From Roseibium sp. (lineage in GTDB: Bacteria; Pseudomonadota; Alphaproteobacteria; Rhizobiales; Stappiaceae), in NCBI GenBank assembly GCA_017643215.1, contig JAEPNV010000022.1, forward strand, positions 1 through 51,535: a stretch of DNA of 51,535 nt, written 5' to 3'. The translations under genes were made by a program, and so were the position numbers. A model generated the notes under the pieces. The model was not told where the DNA came from, searched no databases, and worked only from the letters and a program-made list of their open reading frames with translations. Positions 51,510-51,535 of this stretch are shown here, piece after piece (the stretch's first letter is position 1; each line of letters begins with the position of its first letter).

Positions 51510-51535
51510 GTGTTTGATTGCGTTGAACTGTGTCA
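51510..51535 (+). CDS. Possible start of a gene running off the window
   Basis: GTG at 51510 follows GGAGGG (51497-51502) with a seven-base spacer. The first codons read M-F-D-C-V-E-L-C. Too short to identify, and offered only because of the strong ribosome-binding site. Confidence 0.3.

Noticed and set aside
1..51535. CRISPR array, rRNA operon or prophage structural genes
   Set aside because: No regularly spaced repeats, no rRNA sequence and no phage structural proteins were seen.

Overview
The window is GC-rich DNA from a motile alphaproteobacterium. The evidence is a Caulobacter-style flagellar block (flhA-flbD-fliN-fliH-fliG-fliF, sciP, fliK-x-flgD) with a perfect CtrA box. The order (Hyphomicrobiales, Rhodospirillales or another) cannot be settled from sequence reading alone.

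Layout. (1) Positions 1-10.4 kb hold flagellar genes, all on the minus strand. At the left edge flhA is cut after residue 312 by the end of an IS630-type element that sits exactly at a TA dinucleotide. (2) Positions 10.7-12.3 kb hold mnmA and tRNA-Met(CAT). (3) Positions 12.4-17.0 kb are a small, decaying defence/mobile island directly downstream of the tRNA. It contains a helicase-less restriction-methylation fusion protein carrying an in-frame palindromic repeat, a GIY-YIG gene fragment, a broken GNAT/DUF1778 toxin-antitoxin pair whose operator is still intact, and a transposase scar. (4) Positions 17.1-51.3 kb are a large catabolic region. It opens with a Usp protein and a PrpD-SnoaL-SDR operon facing a HupH-like racemase-fold gene. 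Next come an SDR facing an aldolase-AtzG-amidase operon, and then a tight 12-gene minus-strand operon (37670 down to 24951) of TauD-type dioxygenase, DUF2848, peptide-type ABC importer, Old Yellow Enzyme, CMD protein, GMC dehydrogenase with its small subunit, and an EamA exporter. After these lie a second GMC enzyme, an SDR with a second Old Yellow Enzyme, an HMG-CoA-lyase-like gene facing CaiB-LeuC-LeuD-like genes, a GntR/UTRA regulator with a maleate-isomerase-fold gene, and a CMD-GMC pair.

How it may work together. Three intergenic regions of the catabolic block carry the same AT-rich 16-bp dyad, G(A/T)TATA-N4-TATAA(C/T). The sites lie upstream of the SDR/aldolase-amidase genes, the 12-gene operon, and the HMG-lyase/CaiB-LeuCD genes. 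I read this as one regulon, perhaps under the GntR protein encoded at 46978. The enzyme set suggests import of an amide- or ester-containing organic acid, oxidation by Fe-S-type GMC enzymes and Old Yellow Enzymes, amide hydrolysis, and finally hydration of an unsaturated dicarboxylate (LeuCD-like), CoA activation (CaiB) and cleavage (HMG-lyase-like) to central metabolites. The chemistry is inference and the substrate is unknown. This regulon is the best candidate for an undescribed system in the window.
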